This document shows positions 4,867-6,022 of a DNA stretch of 6,022 nt, piece after piece; position 1 is the stretch's first letter; the number at the start of each line of letters is the position of its first letter. Source of the stretch: an uncultured Streptomyces sp. GTDB lineage: Bacteria > Actinomycetota > Actinomycetes > Streptomycetales > Streptomycetaceae. The notes under the pieces are model-generated. The model saw nothing but the letters and a program-made list of their open reading frames with translations, was not told the DNA's origin and made no database searches. The stretch is from positions 1-6,022 of the forward strand of contig CAMLJW010000332.1 in the NCBI GenBank assembly GCA_946480485.1. Direction: 5' to 3'. The position numbers and the translations under genes are program-made.

Positions 4867-5274
4867 CTACGGCGTGCAGACCTTCGTCAGTTCGCCCGCC
4901 GCGCTCGTCACCGGGCTTATGTCAGGCGTCTCGTCGCCGTTCTTGATGGCGTCGCGGACGTTGGTGACGGCGGTCTGGAGGTCGTCTACCGCTTTGTTGA
5001 GGTCGGCGTCGTCGGTCTTGTCGCCGATCTTGTCGAGGTTCTTGTCGATGGAGTCGAGCGCTTCGTCGGCCTGCGTCGGGTCGTTCGCCGCGTTCTCGAC
5101 GGCCTGTTGAAGCTCGGTGACGCTGTCGGCGATGGCGTCGGCGGTTTGGACGCAGTCCAGCGCCTTGTTGACGGCATCGCAGCCGGTGGTCAGTCCGGCC
5201 GTCAGCGCGACGGCTGCCGCGGTGGCGGCGAAGAGGGTACTGCGACGTCCGAGTCGCCGGCGGCTCGCGGCCAT
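4867..5274 (-). CDS. Small exported Asp/Ala-rich protein, possible lipoprotein, unknown function
   Basis: A 135-residue protein with a clear export signal: a basic N-terminus (SRRRLGRR, 4-11), a hydrophobic core (LFAATAAAVALTAGL, 14-28) and TTGC ending at Cys32. Gly at -1 before Cys fits a lipobox, but Thr at -3 is unusual, so it is either a lipoprotein with an atypical box or a plain secreted protein cleaved nearby. RRSTLFA loosely resembles a Tat motif but lacks its full consensus. The mature part is acidic and probably helical, with Leu/Ile/Val spaced as in coiled coils (SVTELQQAVENA, SIDKNLDKIGDK, AVDDLQTAVTNVRDAI). Cys41 and Cys133 could form a disulfide, leaving Cys32 for lipid. The ATG at 5274 follows a GGGAGG Shine-Dalgarno (complement of 5283-5288) at 8 bases. 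No known domain is recognised. It sits between rph and rdgB on the same strand, 143 bases after rph and past a hairpin. Confidence 0.82.
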   Translation of the reverse strand: MAASRRRLGRRSTLFAATAAAVALTAGLTTGCDAVNKALDCVQTADAIADSVTELQQAVENAANDPTQADEALDSIDKNLDKIGDKTDDADLNKAVDDLQTAVTNVRDAIKNGDETPDISPVTSAAGELTKVCTP

Positions 5275-5323
5275 GGAAGGGTCCTCCCGTTGCTCAGGCC
5301 TCAGGGCCCGTCTGGTACGACGA

Positions 5324-5348
5324 GGCGTACGGCGGTGTGCCGTACGCC
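5324..5348 (-). terminator. 10-bp perfect hairpin after rph
   Basis: GGCGTACGGC (5324-5333) and GCCGTACGCC (5339-5348) pair perfectly around a 5-base loop. It lies 69 bases beyond the rph stop and 49 bases before the start of the secreted-protein gene. A U-less terminator or attenuator for rph is the simplest reading. Because each arm contains GTAC and the whole is palindromic, a DNA-binding site ahead of the next gene is also possible. Confidence 0.55.
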
Positions 5349-5417
5349 GGTACTGGTAGGGACGCGAGGAACGGCTCCGGGGTTGCCCGTGGCGTGGGGC
5401 TCCTCTTGGTGCTCCCT

Positions 5418-6022
5418 TTACCTTTCGAGGACCGTATCAAGTGCCTTGGTCTGGGCGACAGTGAGTTCCGCACATCCGGAAACGGCCAGGTCGAGCAGGG
5501 CGTTGAGCTCCTCGCGGGCGAAGGGCTCGGCCTCGGCGGTGCCCTGGATCTCGACGAAGCGTCCGTCGCCGGTGCAGACGACGTTCATGTCGGTGTCGGC
5601 GCGCACATCCTCCTCGTAGCAGAGGTCGAGCAGCGGTACGCCGCCGACGATGCCGACGGAGACGGCTGAGACCGTGCCGGTGAGCGGCTGGCGGCCGACC
5701 TTGATGAGTTTCCTGCCGCGGGCCCAGGAGACGGCGTCCGCGAGTGCCACGTAGGCGCCGGTGATCGCGGCGGTGCGGGTGCCGCCGTCGGCCTGGAGTA
5801 CGTCGCAGTCGAGGACGATGGTGTTCTCACCGAGCGCCTTGTAGTCGATGACGGCGCGCAGGGAGCGGCCGATGAGTCGGCTGATCTCGTGGGTGCGGCC
5901 GCCGATCTTGCCGCGGACGGACTCGCGGTCGCCGCGGGTGTTGGTGGCGCGGGGCAGCATGGAGTACTCGGCGGTGACCCAGCCTTCGCCGCTGCCCTTG
6001 CGCCAGCGCGGGACGCCTTCGG
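5418..6022 (-). CDS. rph: Ribonuclease PH, 5' end beyond right edge
   Basis: A phosphorolytic 3'-5' exoribonuclease that trims tRNA 3' ends, using phosphate and releasing nucleoside diphosphates; the family works as a hexameric ring. The frame is open to the right edge, and the last bases code [29 protein letters not shown], matching E. coli RNase PH from about residue 50. The ATG at 5960 is therefore internal and about 50 N-terminal residues are off-window. Visible motifs are GGRTHEI, with the phosphate-binding Arg (E. coli Arg86) at 5895-5897, [36 protein letters not shown], and DTDMNVV with the conserved acidic residues. The C-terminus ([12 protein letters not shown]) is of normal length and the stop is TAA. 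It is likely the first of the leftward group in this window, upstream of the secreted-protein gene and rdgB, though a hairpin follows it. In actinobacteria the genes before rph are often murI and an MBL-fold hydrolase, which predicts what lies to the right. Confidence 0.97.
   Translation of the reverse strand, partial: EGVPRWRKGSGEGWVTAEYSMLPRATNTRGDRESVRGKIGGRTHEISRLIGRSLRAVIDYKALGENTIVLDCDVLQADGGTRTAAITGAYVALADAVSWARGRKLIKVGRQPLTGTVSAVSVGIVGGVPLLDLCYEEDVRADTDMNVVCTGDGRFVEIQGTAEAEPFAREELNALLDLAVSGCAELTVAQTKALDTVLER

Noticed and set aside
4738..5619. Long plus-strand open frame (293 codons) opposite the secreted-protein and rph genes
   Set aside because: Both genes beneath it are clearly real on the minus strand; this frame shows only Arg/Val-rich shadow composition.
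1..6022. A previously undescribed multi-gene system
   Set aside because: All larger genes belong to known core families in a recognisable Streptomyces order; no novel coordinated gene set is visible.

Overview
The window looks like a piece of a Streptomyces chromosome, or that of a close relative. GC content is very high, third codon positions are strongly G/C, start codons include GTG, Shine-Dalgarno sites are GGAGG-like, and the gene set is typical of the genus. From memory and unchecked, the order resembles the S. coelicolor region around SCO2897-SCO2904. It reads as ordinary core chromosome. I see no mobile element, CRISPR array, defence locus or biosynthetic cluster, and no convincing new multi-gene system.

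Left part: a class A penicillin-binding protein, cut at its N-terminus by the window edge, runs rightward to 2081 and ends in a long Thr/Gly/Asp-rich tail. It converges on a leftward pair: a GroES-fold protein (2119-2460) and, upstream of it, a small DUF3618-type membrane-anchored protein (2532-2870). A repeat-rich divergent intergenic region (2871-3067) separates these from a rightward bcp-type peroxiredoxin gene (3068-3535).

Middle: after bcp lies a short remnant (3671-3824) of a Streptomyces HNH-nuclease-like protein. It keeps only the N-terminal repeat and is broken by a one-base frameshift. An 11-bp inverted repeat then abuts a tRNA-Leu gene with anticodon UAG (3877-3960). A 14-bp hairpin (3965-4004) is placed to terminate the tRNA from one side and rdgB from the other.

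Right part, all leftward: rdgB/HAM1-type dITP/XTP pyrophosphatase (4017-4619), a spacer with a degenerate 36-bp tandem repeat, a small exported Asp/Ala-rich protein of unknown function (4867-5274), and rph, encoding RNase PH (5418 to beyond the right edge). rph and rdgB are neighbours in many actinobacteria. Here a secreted-protein gene and two spacers with a hairpin and repeats separate them.

Functionally the genes cover cell-wall synthesis (PBP), protein folding or stress (GroES-like), peroxide defence (Bcp), decoding (tRNA-Leu), nucleotide-pool cleaning (RdgB) and tRNA 3'-end processing (RNase PH). The better leads are in the non-coding DNA and remnants: two possible leaderless starts, an inverted repeat in the bcp divergent region, a His/Asp-coding tract without a start codon, and the broken HNH-like gene beside the tRNA.
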